Shown: one piece after another, positions 10,504 to 24,648 of the stretch | Layout: the number at the start of each line of letters is the position of its first letter | Numbering within the stretch: position 1 is the stretch's first letter | Assembly (NCBI RefSeq): GCF_020509005.1 | Contig: NC_063014.1 | Location: 4,712,001-4,776,000, forward strand | DNA: 64,000 nucleotides | Reading direction: 5' to 3' | DNA from: Fulvia fulva | Lineage: Eukaryota > Ascomycota > Dothideomycetes > Mycosphaerellales > Mycosphaerellaceae | Notes under the pieces: model-generated | Seen by the model: only the letters and a program-made list of their open reading frames with translations | The model's database searches: none | Told to the model about the DNA's origin: nothing | Translations under genes and position numbers: made by a program

Positions 10504-13500
10504 TAGATATTTCATTAAGCTATTATAGTGCCCTTCAGCCTATATAGCTATACTATCTTGTTTTTGTATATATAGAGAGGAAACCGTATTAGTAAAAACC
10601 CCTCCTCCTTCCCGCCTGTCTTTTCCCCCTAGTTATCGTCTTAAATTTCCCTTATTAGGGGTACGCTAGTGTTATAGGCCTGCCCTAATAACTACCCTAT
10701 CTACAACCCCCCTCGCTTCCGCCTCTTGTCTATCTACTCCTCCGTCTCGCTAGCGAGGCTAAACTACTAGAGGTATCCCTACTATAGTATCTACCGAGAG
10801 ATTCGGCGAATGTTACCTTTGTCCCTAGAAATTAACTTATAGTCTCTCCTTCCCGCTTAGTGCCTCTAATTTCCCCTGCCTCTCGCCTACTACGGGCATC
10901 GTAGTAGCATATATTCTAGGTTTTACGATAGGTAGCTATACTAGTAGGCTAGGCTATAGATGTCTAGTACGCGTCTCCTAAACAGGTAGGCCCTTAATCT
11001 AATATATTCGGACCTGATTTGGATCGCTATGCTTGCTTCGGCCCTTATTAGGTCCCTATATAGCTAGTAATTATGTCTCTAGAAGGCTCGGAGCGCTATC
11101 GGGCCTATTGTCTTAGGGGGCTTCCTTTTCTAGTCCTACTCCTATAGGTAGCTCGCTATCTATTCCGCTAGGCTTTAGGTCTTAGCCTTGCTCCCGCCGG
11201 CCTAGCGAGTCCTACGCTCCTCCTCTTTTCGTGCTAGCTATTCGGTGCTTATCTATACGGCCGTAAAGGTAGTAAGGTCATCCTCTTTTTAGCTTGTCCT
11301 ATGTCCGGCCTCTCTCCGGTAGCGGCTTCCTATCTTATTCTTTATCTCCTAGATCGTAGTTTATACTAGGTAACCTATCGTCTTTACCGCGTATTAAATT
11401 CTTATTCCCCGGATATACTAACTAATTAGTAGTGTTCCTATCTCTATTTCTACCGTGCTTATTAACATTGTCTTATATACGCCTAGTACCCTACGTAGGT
11501 TACCTACCTATATCCTATTTAGAGGTTACTCTATCCGTTTCGGGATCGGCTTGCCTACACCTCCTGTTCCCTAAATCTATGCCCCGTATAATATAGCTAG
11601 TCTAACAATCGCCTTATATATTACTCTTACCTTATCGAATATTACTCCCTATATAGATACCGTAAGCCTCTTTATCGAGGCTTCGTTAACTTACGCTCGA
11701 CTCTAGGCTTTCTTAATCTATATATTCTAGCTTAGCTTTAGGTTAAGCTAGATCCCTAGTACCCGTAGCTCCGCTAATAGCTTAGTCTCGTAGCCTTAGA
11801 TTCTTACCGCCGCCTTTATATTATAGTATGTTCTCGCTTTACTAAAGTGTATAAGTTAGTACTTTTTAGGGGCGAACCGGGCACTATACTTCTTTACCTA
11901 CTCCTCGCATTTCTTATACCTATCTTCGAGGAGGCGACAGTTCTCTTCTATCGAGTCTAACTAGGCTAGGATGTTTATGTCGTCCACGAACCCCGATACT
12001 AAGGTTTACGGAGAGGTGAGTAGGGGGATTAGATCAGACATAAATATTAGAAACAGGATAGGGGAGAGAGTAGATCCCTAAGGTATTCTAGTCTCTACCT
12101 TTACCGGGTCGGACGTATACCTTCCTAGGACTAGGTATGTCGTCCGTTCCTAGAGAAAGGAGTAGACGAACTTCGTTACCTACTAGGGGATGCCTTTCTA
12201 CTATAGAATATATATTAGCCTTTAGTATAAGACGTTATCGAAGGCTCCTATAATATTAAGGGATAGTAAGGACGCCCCTCGGTTCCTACCGTAGTACTAG
12301 AGGGTCTGAATTTGCTCCGTAATTAGCTCTATTACTATTAGTATCGATTACTAGCTTCTTCCCCCTATCTATATTACTAGGAGTACGTAGTTGTCCTCGG
12401 CTAGCTACGTAAGTCTCTAGGCTACTATCTTCTCTAGAACCTTCCCTATCGTATTTAGAAGTACGATTAGCCTATACGATTTGGGCTAAGTATAGTCCTC
12501 CTTCTATAGCTTACGTAGTACTACTGTTATAGACTCTCTATACGGCTTCGGGTAATACCCTAGCCGTAGGTACGCGGTAAATAGGTTTATAAGGCTTGGC
12601 GCGATCTCTTCTCTCTACTCTTTTAGTAGTATATTTAGTATCCTATCTAGGCCTAGGGCTTTTCGTCCTTTTAGCTTACTTATAACTCCTGTTACTATAT
12701 TAGAGCTAACTGCCTAATCTATATCTAGGGGTTCCGGGTATATACTCGGGTCGATATCCGTAAGGTCTACCTCTACTTATATCAAAAAGAAATAGTCGGC
12801 TAATACTTTTGCCTTGCCCTAGGACGTAGCCTAGGCAATCCCTTCGCGGTCTACTATTAGGGGGAAGTAAGGGGTTTGTTGCTCTTTAGGTAGTCGTACC
12901 TATTTAGTAAGTCTCTATATCTATTCCGGGTTTTCTATAACGAGCCCGATCGTCGCTCTCTAGTCCTATAGCTTATCGCGTCTTATCTATACCTTCTTCT
13001 CCTATATCGCGCGACAGTATTGCTCCTACGTCTCTTAGATATACTCCTTCGTCTACTATCGCCTTACCCTTCTAGCCTCCCTTACCTTTGTAGAGTATTT
13101 AGGGGTCTAGAAGGCCTTCTACTACGTAAAGGGCCGGAGTAACGGCGTATATTATTCCGCTACTTACTATATAACCGAGATAATCTGTTCCGCTACTTGA
13201 TCTAGCTAAGCTGTCGTCTCGAGTTCTCTATACTATAGTAGGTTTGCTATTAAGAAGCCTCTTATATCGTCCTAGCGTGCCTTCTTCTAGTTCCGGCGTA
13301 GTTTGCTTACTAGCTCCTCTATCGCCTTCATCCCTAGCGTCGTTTAAATAGGGATATAGTCTAAGGAGGCTTCTAGCGCGTAGTTCGGTTAGCATTAGAC
13401 TAGTCTCTCTTTAAGTTCTCGTAATAGAAAGTATAGGTCGATCGTACTTATACTTATACGGGCCTTCTACGTCTCTATTCCCTTTAGTATTACTAAGGCC

Positions 13501-14018
13501 ATTCCGTAGCGTACGGTTATATCTAGTAGCTTTCCCCCTAGAAACGTGTACGGGGGAGTGAATTCGAGTCCCTACTATAGGTAGTAGAGGTTAAAGTCGC
13601 CGAGGAGTACTTACTTTATGTCTTAGCTTAGGGTCCGCTCTAGGTAGGCGAGGGTTCCTAGTTCCCTACTCGTCCGACCCCGCGGTAGCGGGTTATAAAC
13701 GTTATAGATCTAGATAGGGCCTTATGTCGTATCGATCTAGATTGATGTTATGTCTCCTAGGTTGCCCTACTACGGTAGTATAACCTTCTACGACTTAAGG
13801 TCTATAGTCTTACTTACGTATATATATATCCTCGGGATAACGCCTCGTTAGCCCGCGATTACGGTATAGTATCTCCGGTCACTATAAGTGGCTAGGAGTC
13901 CTACGTAGGGGTTGATCTATAGTTCCTATACCGTAATAACGTAGTGCCGTAGCGGGTCTAGCTCTTATAGAAAGTAGCGCTAGACCTTGTCCCTACTTTT
14001 GTTTACGTTATACTATAC
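10504..14018 (-). pseudogene. LINE A ORF2 remnant (endonuclease, reverse transcriptase)
   Basis: Minus-strand translation across stops reads an endonuclease N-terminus at the gypsy insertion point (YNVNKSRDKV type start, near 14,000 to 13,970). It then reads the LGDFN motif, an LSPILFLIFMSDL reverse transcriptase block near 12,040-12,080 and SGFVDDINILA near 11,975. The conserved glutamine before that RT block reads as a stop (CAA or CAG to TAA or TAG). Confidence 0.7.
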
Positions 14019-14202
14019 TATTACGGGCAGCCCGCGACCCCTTACTATAGCTACGTCGGCCCGGCTGAACCGCGGACCTTCTATATCGGGTTAGCGCGGC
14101 TTAGCTTTACTTTATAACTTCGCCGCGCCTCGCGCTCCTCTTTCGTAGCTTCGTAGAACAATAACTATCTCATTCGGACCCTATAGTACGCGCGCCCTTA
14201 TA
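14019..14202 (+). repeat. Gypsy 1 5' LTR
   Basis: 184 bp. Same as 21056-21239 apart from a handful of changes, mostly CpA/TpG to TpA. Ends cgcgcccttata. Confidence 0.9.
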
Positions 14203-14539
14203 GTTTGTTCTACCTTACTACCTAGATCGCGGATCTAGGTAAGGGACGCGTAACAATAGGAATAGACAGAACCGTAGAACTCGAGAACGCGTAGAGCCGC
14301 ATTAGAATATAGAACACGGTAAGGCGTATAGCGCGTAGATACCTAGAGAACGTAACGCGGCGATACTATTAGTAGGTGGTCGCGCGCTCGTAGACAGTCA
14401 GGATATAGGTACCGTTACGCCTCCCCCGAACCTAGACAATATAACTTTATAAATAGCGAACGGCGGCATACTACCGCCACCTAAGCCTAAGGGCAAAAGT
14501 AAGTAGCGTACATCTCTTTTCCCCGACCTCTCCTCTTTT

Positions 14540-16660
14540 CCTTAGAGTTAGATATAGGACGACAACCGGCGGGTCACAGTAGACACCGGTGTTGCGCTAT
14601 AACAAGAGATTAATAAAGCTTACTAGAAGGCCTTCGAGCGAGAAGAAGGTAGTGAGATTGACTTTATAGAACTATTCGAGTTCAAGCTCGAAGAGAACCT
14701 AGGCGGCGACCTAGACGAGGTGTATCTATTACTCGACGAGGCAGAATACATTCTCGTATCCGAATACTAGAATGTCACCCTAGACAACCTTACGACCCTT
14801 GCATCCTAATACCCGAAGACTACCTACGACTTCGTGCTATAAGTAGTTAATACGGCAATTACTAAGGGCAGACAACTCGATATAATAGAGCGAGCTAACG
14901 ACCTCTAGAACACCTAGTACACTACGCTATATACCAAATACGACCGCATCTATAAGATGCTACGAAGTGAAGAGCTTGTTACACAGAAAATGGTAGTAGA
15001 TCTTAAGAGCAAGAAGGATTACGACCTAGCTAAGTTATAAGAGCTAGGGAAGAAATATAAGGAAGCTAATAACCTATATAAGCAGTTTAGCGAGATCTAC
15101 GAGAAGGAGAAGAAGAAGGCACAAGATGCTAAGGCGAAGAACTAGGCCCTATAACAAGAAGTCGATAACCTAAAGGCTCGGCTTAAGGTAGGAGACACTA
15201 TATAGAACGGAGGTAGGGGCCGCTTAGGCCGCCGACCCTCTCGTTCCCGCCTACGCGAGACCTTACTCGAGCAGCTATTACGTAGGTATCGCGAAGCTAC
15301 TAGTAGAGGGGGCGGTAGCGGTAGTAGTAATAACGATAACGATAGAGACGACGATGACCGTAGCGATAATAGCCGAGGACGTAATAACGACCGTCCGCGA
15401 CTAGGACCTAATAATAGTCGTGACTCGAGAATACGTAATACCCGTACCTAGACACTACTAGTTGACCTTCTAGAACGTCTCTTTACTATTAACCGCACCC
15501 TTACTCGCGGTATAGAGATCGGTAAGGGTGTGCCCGACCCTAAGCACTTCAAGAACGATAACGACCCTAATTTCGATAGCTAGTATAGTAGTGTTCTCCT
15601 AAAGCTAACTATAGTAACCTTCCGTACTAAGGTAGATAGTCTACGCTTCGTATATAGGTAGACGTAAGGTGATCCTTAGCGAAGTATTAAGCCGAGGATC
15701 CCTATGCCTAGATAGTAGTCCTTTAACGAGTTTAAGACTAGAGAAGAGTTATTAGATTAGATAACACGCTAATATAGTATACGTAATAAAGGAACTAAGG
15801 CTATAGTTAATATTGCTACCTATAAGTAAGAACAAGGCGAAACCTTTATAGCCTTCTATATACGCTACTCGAAGTTACGCGCCTAGATATTATAGACCGA
15901 TAAGACCGAGCTTATACTGTTCCGTAACCGACTAAACCGTAAGTACTTTATTAAGACCTTCGGCGACCGCGAAGTCGACCGCCGCCTAGACAGTATATAA
16001 GACGTTATCGAGGAGTATACCGTACTAGACGAGAGTTTCTACGAGACAGATCGACTATACCCGTAGAAGGAGCGCCCCCGGGGCAATAGCAACTCGAACA
16101 GTAATAGCGGCTAGAATAACTAGAATAACGGTAACGTAGTTACTAGTACCGCTACCGGTATAGTAGGTGCCTTAGTATAGCGCCTACTATAGTACGCTAG
16201 TACTAAGAAGAAGGAGGATCTACCGACATATCTATAGAACCTGCCTACGCTTAACCGTAAGTAGCGCGAAGACCTTAAGAAGTAGGGTAAGTACTACCGC
16301 TACCGTATAGGTTCTTACGTATCGACTAACCCTAAATGCCTAATATATAGGTACGATAGCGACTATCGCCTACCGCGTCTACGTAATACTACGCCGAATC
16401 GGAACGCGAACCTCAGTTCCCTAGCCGCCGATCCGCGGTAGGGAAATAGTACGACCGCTACCTAAGCGTAGTAGATAGCGGTTACCCGAACTTCCTAGGA
16501 CAGAAAGAGTATAAGATTGAGAGACACGGAACGTAAGAGACGGTAATAGACTATAGTAAGGAGCTTAAGATATCGGTATACGTACTAGATAAGCAATAGC
16601 TAGCTATATACCCTTATATAGTATTACCCGTAATGATATAATAGAGAAAGGCTCGAGGCC
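14540..16660 (+). pseudogene. Gypsy 1 Gag remnant
   Basis: Plus-strand translation across stops shows a coiled-coil N-terminal part rich in Glu/Lys (about 14,600-15,200) and an Arg/Ser/Asp-rich stretch (about 15,240-15,450). A capsid-like block and a degraded zinc-knuckle region near 16,290-16,345 follow, where most cysteines read tyrosine (TGC to TAC). Many TAG codons. Confidence 0.65.
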
Positions 16661-16699
16661 TTATAGATTCTACTTCTACCTCTCTCTTTCTTAACTAGA

Positions 16700-19600
16700 A
16701 ATTTATACGTAAATACATAATACCCCTAATCCCTTTGACGTAAAGCCGACGACTAACACTAGGAGATAGAACGGCCACTACGCGGTAGATTACACACGCG
16801 GCCCCTATAGACGTAGTTATAGGCGATTATTACGAGCAAATGTTATACTACGTCACCGACCTCGAATACGACATCGTCTTTAGCCTACCGTAGCTTATAG
16901 CGCACAACCTAAACATCTTCTAGGAGATAGGGGAGGTGGCATTTAGGTCGGATTACTGCTTTAGTCACTGTCTATAGAATAAGACACCGACAACAGTATA
17001 ATCCCTAAACTACCGCGAGAAGAAGAAGTAGGCACTAGTACGGTACGGACTCGAGCCCTTTACTAGAGATGTAGCGAGCTTTATAGTAGGAGGGGTAGAG
17101 CTAAATGTCTTATCATATGACCTAGAAGATATAGACGATGAAGAAGTGGACTACTAGGGCGTTTCTTAACGCGCGTAGGGGATGTACGCGTACCGGCCTA
17201 GGGCTAAGTACTTCTACATTATGCCTACTAGGCGGAAGAGCGACGGCGGAGAGCTTAAGCTAAGTACAATAGCTACTAATAATCTAGACCAATTCTTAAA
17301 CAAGCAGTTTAATCACAACCCGAAGGAGAAGTTGCCGCTAATATACTACGATATTACGGACGCTTTCTTAGCTAAGGATCATAAAGGACTCCTACCTTAC
17401 CGACTAGGCGTAGATCATAAGATTCATATTAAGCCTAATAGTCTATAAGAGCTACTATACCGCAAGCCCTACGGCCTAGCTAAGAAGGAGAACGAGGTAG
17501 TTAAGAAATAGCTAGACGAGTAAATATCTAAAGGGAAGGTACGGAAAGTAGGGCAAAAGACGAACTAGTCTCCTATACTAGTAGTAGTAGTACGTAAGCC
17601 TAGAGGTAGGCTACGTGTTTATATCGACTATAGAGGATTGAATACGATCACTATTAAGAACCGGTATCCGATTCCCTTGATATAAGAGACGCTTAACCGT
17701 ATATACGGCAAGAAGTACTTTATAAAGCTAGACATTATAGTAGCCTTTAACAAGTTACGGATAGCTAAAGGGCACGAGTGGTTAACAGCGTTTGCGACAC
17801 GATACGGCATCTACGAGTATCTAGTGTTACTATTCGGCTTGTATAACGGACCAGTATCGTTCTAATTATACATTAATAAGGTCTTATAAGAACACCTAGA
17901 CGACTTTGTGTCGGCCTACCTAGATGACGTACTTATCTTTAGTAACACCTTAGAGGAGCACATTGAACACGTACGGAAGGTCCTTACTAAGCTACGCGAT
18001 ATAGGACTTATAGTAGACATCGACAAAAGCGAATTCTACTAATAGAAGGTAAAGTATCTTAGGCTAATTATAACCCCTAACGGCATCGAGATAGACCCCG
18101 AGAAACTCGAATATATTTAGATATAGGAAGCTCCTAAGAACCTCAAGGATGTCTAGGCCTTCCTTAGATTTACTAACTTCTATAGGCGGTTCATCGAAGC
18201 ATTTTCGCGTATAGCTACTCCTCTTACAAACCTGACTAAGTCGGACGGACCAAGCAATCACAAGAACAGAAGGATTTAATAGTCACTAGATTGCTAACGA
18301 GCCGTTGACAATTTGAAAGCTGCGTTTAGTAAAGCCGGCATGCTCGCACATTACGTGCTAGGTAGGGAAATAGTAATAGAGACAGATTCTTCAAATTTTG
18401 TGAACGCCGGCGTGCTTTCGTAGTATGACGAGAATAGTATACTACATCCTATAGCCTTCTACTTAAAGGCGTTAAGTCTATAGGAGTGTAATTATAAAAT
18501 CTATAATAAGGAACTATTAGCTATTATCAAGGCTTTTAAGGAATAGAGACCCGAGCTCGCCTACGAGGCAGATAATAAGGACTTATAGCTAGTCAAGATT
18601 TATACCGACTACAAGAACCTAGAATACTTTATAACGACAAAGCAGCTAAATCGGCGATAAGCGCGTTATGCTAAGTTCTTATTACAGTTTAACTTTAAGA
18701 TAATATACCGTCTAGGACTTTAAGGTACAAAGCTAGACAGCCTAACGAGACGTAGCTAGGACCTTCCGTAGGGGGTGGACGACCCTCGGAACTAGTATTA
18801 GTATTAGACATTACTGCCTCCTAAGCGATTCCTTAAGATCGTCTTACTATAGGTAATAGTAGAAGATACGCCGGAAGAAGAGGAACTAGTACCGCTAAAC
18901 CCTAAAGCTAAAGAGTTTATACCTATAGAACGAGATGCGCCTACTAAATAACCGGCGACGCGTAAAAGTTAGCGGGAAGCCGAACTCGAGTATCGAATGT
19001 CGACGGCGTACGTAACCGATAACGAGCTTAAGACCGCGATTAAGGACCTATAGAAAGACCGTACTCCTATACTACTATAGAGAGCGAAGATTTACCTAGT
19101 ACACTATAAAGTAGATAGCGACCTACTATATGTTCGAAACTAATACGACGGCTAGAGCTTATAGGTACTAAATGACCAAGCTTTATAGACTAGGATAATC
19201 AAGATAAACTATGACGCTCTAGTAGTAGGCTATCTAGGACGAGCTCGTACTTATGAACTCGTAGTACGTAAATTCTACTAGCCTAGATTAGCGAGATCCG
19301 TACGTAGATATACCGCGAATTGCCGTACCTACCGTATAACAAAATCTCTACACTCCTAGCCACTAGGATTACTATAGCCACTTCCTGTTCTAGATCGGCC
19401 TTAGAAACACATTATAGTCGACTTCGTTATCGGACTCCTAGATAGCACTCTTAACGGTATAGTCTACAATAACATTATGACCGTTACTAATAGGCTTACT
19501 AAGGAAGTCGAGCTAATTCCTATTGGCGTAATAATAGCACAGAATACGGCAAGGCTTTTCCTTAAACATATATTCTGTCGGCGCGGGTTTCCTAATACTA

Positions 19601-20640
19601 TTATATCAGACCGTAGTAAGTAGTAGGTTACTACCTTCTAGAAGAAACTCTATAAGATGCTCCGCATAAATCGTAAGCTAAGTTCTTCGTATTACCTAGA
19701 AACTGATAGACAGTCAGAACGTACTAACTAGGCGATAGAACAGTATCTCCGTATATTTACTAACGAGGCATAGGATGACTAGGCAGAATAGCTATGCCTT
19801 GCTTAGTTCGCGATTAACAATCACCTGTCTAAGACTACTAGTGTGTCGCCGTTCTACGCTACCTTAGGATACAACCCTAAGTTTATAGAGCGAGTTGACC
19901 TGAACGCTAGAAAGGAGGGAGGACTGACCACTCTCTAGCGACTAGATACGCGATCAGTAGAAACCTTTATACGTCGAATTTGCGAGCTTTATAAACACCT
20001 TTAAGAGAATATACGAATGTTATAAGCTCTCTAAGTAGAGGTAGCAAACCGCTACCGAAGCATTCCTCTAGACTATAAGGTAGGTGATTAGGTATATCTT
20101 AGTACTAAGAACATCCGTACGACTCGACTATCTAAGAAGCTAGATAGGAGATATGCCGGCCCTTACTAGATCACGGAAGTTATGCCGGCTAGACTCTCTT
20201 ATCGACTGAAACTATTAGACGCTCTAGTAGGACTTAATAACTGCTTCTATACCTTACTACTATAACGAGCCGACCACCCCGATTTCCTACTACTAGAAGG
20301 GCAGTATCTGGCGCCGCTACTACCGATAACTATCGAACCTAACACTACCGAGGCTGATATAGCAGCCGATATAGTAGCAGCACCTACGTATATATACGAG
20401 GTGGAAAAGATCCTTAATATATACACCCGTAAGCGGGTAGGTAAGGTAAAGAAGGGGCATAAGCGTAAAGTAGATATATAGTATAAGGTGAAATGGGCTG
20501 GATATTAGAACAAGGAGGATAGTAAGACCTAGTAACCTATAGAGGACATACTTAAACACGTAGCCGCCGCTATTATAGACTTTCACTATAACCGGCCGGA
20601 GTTGTCTACGCCTATAGGCTTCGTAGCTCTATCTAACTAG
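16700..20640 (+). pseudogene. Gypsy 1 Pol remnant: protease, RT, RNase H, integrase, chromodomain
   Basis: RT is recognisable from [17 protein letters not shown] (about 17,595-17,640) through YLDDVLIFS (17,917-17,943), which is intact. RNase H follows near 18,360-18,640 and the integrase core near 19,340-20,050. A C-terminal chromodomain at about 20,395-20,590 reads YEVEKIL then YKVKWAGY and EDSKT, with a stop replacing a tryptophan. The longest uninterrupted piece is 88 codons at 17,182-17,448 in the protease-RT linker. Confidence 0.8.
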
Positions 20641-21055
20641 TCCCTACTAGCTACTAAGATACTCGGGCTTAACTCGATTAGGGTCATTCCGAAAGACACC
20701 GCTACGAATAAGTCGCCTCGAGCCTTGCCTCTAATAGAATCTGCTCCGTATATATTCGATACTCGAGTAGAGCCTATAGAGCCTATAATAATACCTAACT
20801 TTGGTTATAAGGATTATACGCGAGTACGAGCCGAAGACAGACTTAGATCTAGGGCAAGCTAGCTAACTAGGCAATATGTTTCTCGAAGGAAGCCGGTCGA
20901 GGATAGTCTTAATAGAGCGAATGCGATGTTATCGGATAACGATAGGGTACTAGAGGATAATTCGGCGTTCGCGCGATTATAGAGCTCGATAGGCAAGTGG
21001 CCTTATAAGGTGAATAACGCTTAGAGGACTAAGGCGTGTTTTGGGAGGGGGGTAC

Positions 21056-21239
21056 TGTCACGGGTAGCCCGCGACCCCTTACTATAGCTACGTCGGCCCG
21101 GCTGAACCGCGGACCTTCTATATCGGGTTAGCGCGGCTTGGCTTTACTTTATAACTTCGCCGCGCCTCGCGCTCCTCTTTCGTAGCTTTATAGAACAACA
21201 ACTATCTCATTCGGACCCTATAGTACGCGCGCCCTTATA
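21056..21239 (+). repeat. Gypsy 1 3' LTR
   Basis: 184 bp starting tgtcacggg and ending cttata (probably cttaca before mutation). Followed by the target duplication tatac. Confidence 0.9.
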
Positions 21240-22232
21240 TATACGATAGTAATGTCGTCGTATAGTATTATTCGTTATCCGTAAGGTCTATTTCCGTACT
21301 AACCTACTATGTCTCCTAAGCCTATATCTCGCTATCCGGCTAGCCCTAGCGCCGCTAGGGCGCCCTAAAGATTCGTATTTAGCCTAGTTCGTTAGCGGCC
21401 CGGTTAAGGTGTCGAGGCCTACCGGGAGGTAGATACGTTTACGGTTAGGTTCCCTTATTCGTCTCTTCTACCCTCTTCCTTTTACTCGGCTCGAAGCCCT
21501 TATATACGGTAGGTCCCTCCTACTATCGTTAGGGGTACCTAGCTAGTATAGAGATCCTTACTTATCTCGCTCGTTCTTATACTACTATTCTAGCTAGGTA
21601 TTAGCTTGAATACGCTAGGTGCCTTCTCCCGTAGTATACGTACCTACTCTCCTTTTTGGGCATTCCCTTCCCTAGTATAGGCCTACGTAGTAAGGACACC
21701 TTAGGGTCTTCTCCCCGTATTTTAGGGCTATATGACCGTACTATTAGTATTAGAAGCATTATAGTACCCTATAGCTACTCTAATAGATCTCCGTGTCTAT
21801 TCTCTCGTAGTTCTAGAATAGCCTATTGTCTAGTATCTAGTTAGCTTGTTCCGCTGTCTCTACCTAAATAATAAGCGATAAATGCGTCTTTTCTCGGCCT
21901 ACTATCTTATATAGCTATACCGCCTTCGTTAGTCGTACTCCTAGGGAGGTGTTCTAGTTCTATACTTAGAGGTAGGGAAGGTCTTCGACCTTAAATGTCC
22001 TAGGGACCCCGTAGGCGATAACGGTATACTATTAGTAGGAGACTCGTACCGACTTCGCGACTTTAGTAGTCCACTCCTTATAGGTCTCTAGCTTTCGTCT
22101 ATTAGACTCTTATACGGTAAAGAGTCTTACTACGCCTATTGCCTCTACCCTCGCCCTAACTACCTTCTTTTAGCCGATTCTGTCGACAATCTCCTTACTT
22201 ATTAGGGCTACGATTTCTTATTTCTCCGCCGG

Positions 22233-22870
22233 ATTAGTAATATATAGGCGTACCGCCTTACTTGCCCTTAGAGGGGGTTAATTCTTACCTACTACTACTA
22301 TTGCCTATATAGTTAGTCTCTAGGCTACCTTCTATATTACTTATTAGATTGTCTTCGGGATTTAGTATAATAGCGCTTTTAGTACTCCCAGTAGCTATAC
22401 TATAGTGTTCTTATATATCCGGGCTAGGTGTTCGTTATCCCCTAGCAAGTTTTCTGCCTCCGTATATAGGGTCGTCTACGCTATATTGTTTTTCGTTAGC
22501 CTCTACTTTCTATATAGTAGGCCTTAGCTTATGTCCTAGGTTTTTTCTTAGTTTGTTCCCCGGTTTAACTCTTAGTATAGAATGTTCGTAAGGCTATAGC
22601 TCTCGTTAGTTACTATCCTTCGCTACTATTCGGGGTCGCGCTTCCTAATTAGGCAGTTGGCCTCCGTAACTAGGTAATTCTAGGGTCTGCCTTTAGGGGA
22701 AAGGGACCTTAGTTTTAGGGTTTTTTATACTACGATTACGCCGCCGCTAGCGTAGGCGGGTCGCTACTACTTAAGTAGATTGCTCGTCTTAATAAGGGCT
22801 GTCGATTAAATAGTCCTCGTCGATAGCTTAGTCGACTTTAATTAGTCCTTAGGTAGTTCTTCCTTATATT
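22233..22870 (-). repeat. LINE A 5' monomer, unit 1
   Basis: A 638-bp unit starting attagtaatatataggcg. About 595 bp of it recurs at 28249-28842 directly next to it once LINE B is removed. LINE A therefore seems to carry two tandem 5' units. Confidence 0.6.
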
Positions 22871-24648
22871 ATTAGTAATATATAGATAGATAGATATTTC
22901 ATTAAGCTGTTGTAGTGCCCTTTAGCCTATATAGCTATACTATCTTGTTTTCGTATATATAGAGGGGAAACCGTATTAGTAAAAACCCCTCCTCCTTCCC
23001 GCCTATCTTTTCCTCCTAGTTGTTATCTTAATTTTCCCTTGTTAGGGGTACGCTAGTGTTATAGGCCTACCCTAATGTCTACCCTATCTGCCACCCCCTA
23101 GCTTCCGCCTCTTGTCTATCTACTCCTCCGTCTCGCTAGCGAGGCTAAACTACTAGAGGTATCCCTACTATAGTATCTACCGAGAGATTCGGCGAATATT
23201 GCCTTTGTCCCTAACGATTGACTTGTAGTCTCTCCTTCCCGCTTAGTGCCTCCAATTTCCCCTACCTCTCGCCTACTACGGGTATCGTAGTAGTATATGT
23301 TCTAGGTTTTGCGATAGGTAGCTATACTAGTAGGCTAGGCTATAGATGTCTAGTACGCGTCTTCTAAACAGGTAGGCCCTTAACCTAATGTGTTCGGACC
23401 TAATTTGGATCGCTATGCTTGCCTCGGCCCTTGTTAGGTCCCTATATAGCTAGTAATTGTGTCTCTAGAAGGCTCGGAGCGCTATCGGGCCTATTGTCTT
23501 AGGGGGCTTCTTTTTCTAGTCCTACTCCTATAGGTAGCTCGCTATCTATTCCGCTAGGCTTTAGGTCTTAGCCTTGCTCCCGCCGGCCTAGCGAGTCCTA
23601 CGCTCCTCCTCTTTTTGTGCTAGCCATTCGGTGCTTGTCTATATAGCCGTAAAGGTAGTAAGGTCATCCTCTTTTTAGCTTGTCCTATGTCCGGCCCCTC
23701 TCCGGTAGTGGCTTTCTATCTTATTCTTTACCTCCTAGATCGTAGTTTGTACTAGGTAACCTATCGTCCTTACCGCGTATTAAATTCTTATTCCCCGGAT
23801 ATACTGGCCGATTAGTAATGTTCCTGTCTCTATTTCTACCGTGCTTATTAACGTTATCTTGTATACGCCTAGTACCCTACGTAGGTTACCTACCTATGTC
23901 CTATTTAGGGGTTGCTCTATCCGTTTCGGGATCGGCTTACCTACGCCTCCTATTCCCTAAATCTGTGCCCCGTATAGCATAGCTAGTCTAACGATCGCCT
24001 TATACATTACTCTTACCTTATTAAATGTTGCTCCCTATATAGATGCTATAAGTCTCTTTATCGAGGCTTCGTTAACTTGTACTCGACTCTAGGCTTTCTT
24101 AACCTATACATTCTAGCTTAGCTTCGGGTCGAGCCAGATCCCTAGTACTCGTAGCTCCGCTAATAGCTTTGTCTCGTAGCCTTAGATTCTTACCGCCGCC
24201 TTTATATTATAGTGTGTTCTCGCTTTACTAAAGTGTATAAGTTAGTACTTTTTAGGGGCGAACTAGGCACTATACTTCTTTGCCCACTCCTTACATTTCT
24301 TATACCTATCTTCGAGGAGGCGACAGTTCTCTTCTGTCGAGTCTGACTAGGCTAGGATGTTTATATCGTCCACGAACCCCGATACTAAGGTTTGCGGAGA
24401 GGTAAGTAGGGGGATTAGATTAGACATAAATATCAGAAACAGGATAGGGGAGAGAGTAGATCCCTAAGGTATTCTAGTCTCTACCTTTACCGGGTCGGAC
24501 GTGTACCTTCCTAGGACTAGGTATGTCGTCCGTTCCTAGAGAAAGGAGTAGACGAACGTCGTTACCTACTAGGGGATGCCTTTTTACTATAGGATATATA
24601 TTAGCCTTTGGTATAAGACGTTGTCGAAGGCTCCTACGATATCGAGGG

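Larger units (their letters stand above)
14019..21239 (+). mobile_element. Ty3/gypsy retrotransposon 1 with chromodomain (RIP-inactivated)
   Basis: 7,221 bp with two 184-bp LTRs and a 5-bp target duplication tatac (14014-14018 and 21240-21244), inserted in the endonuclease region of LINE A. Order gag, protease/RT, RNase H, integrase, chromodomain identifies a chromodomain-bearing Ty3/gypsy element. A purine-rich tract (gggaggggggta) sits just before the 3' LTR. Both LTRs and the coding part carry RIP-type transitions; for example the LTR start is tattacggg in the left copy and tgtcacggg in the right. Confidence 0.9.
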
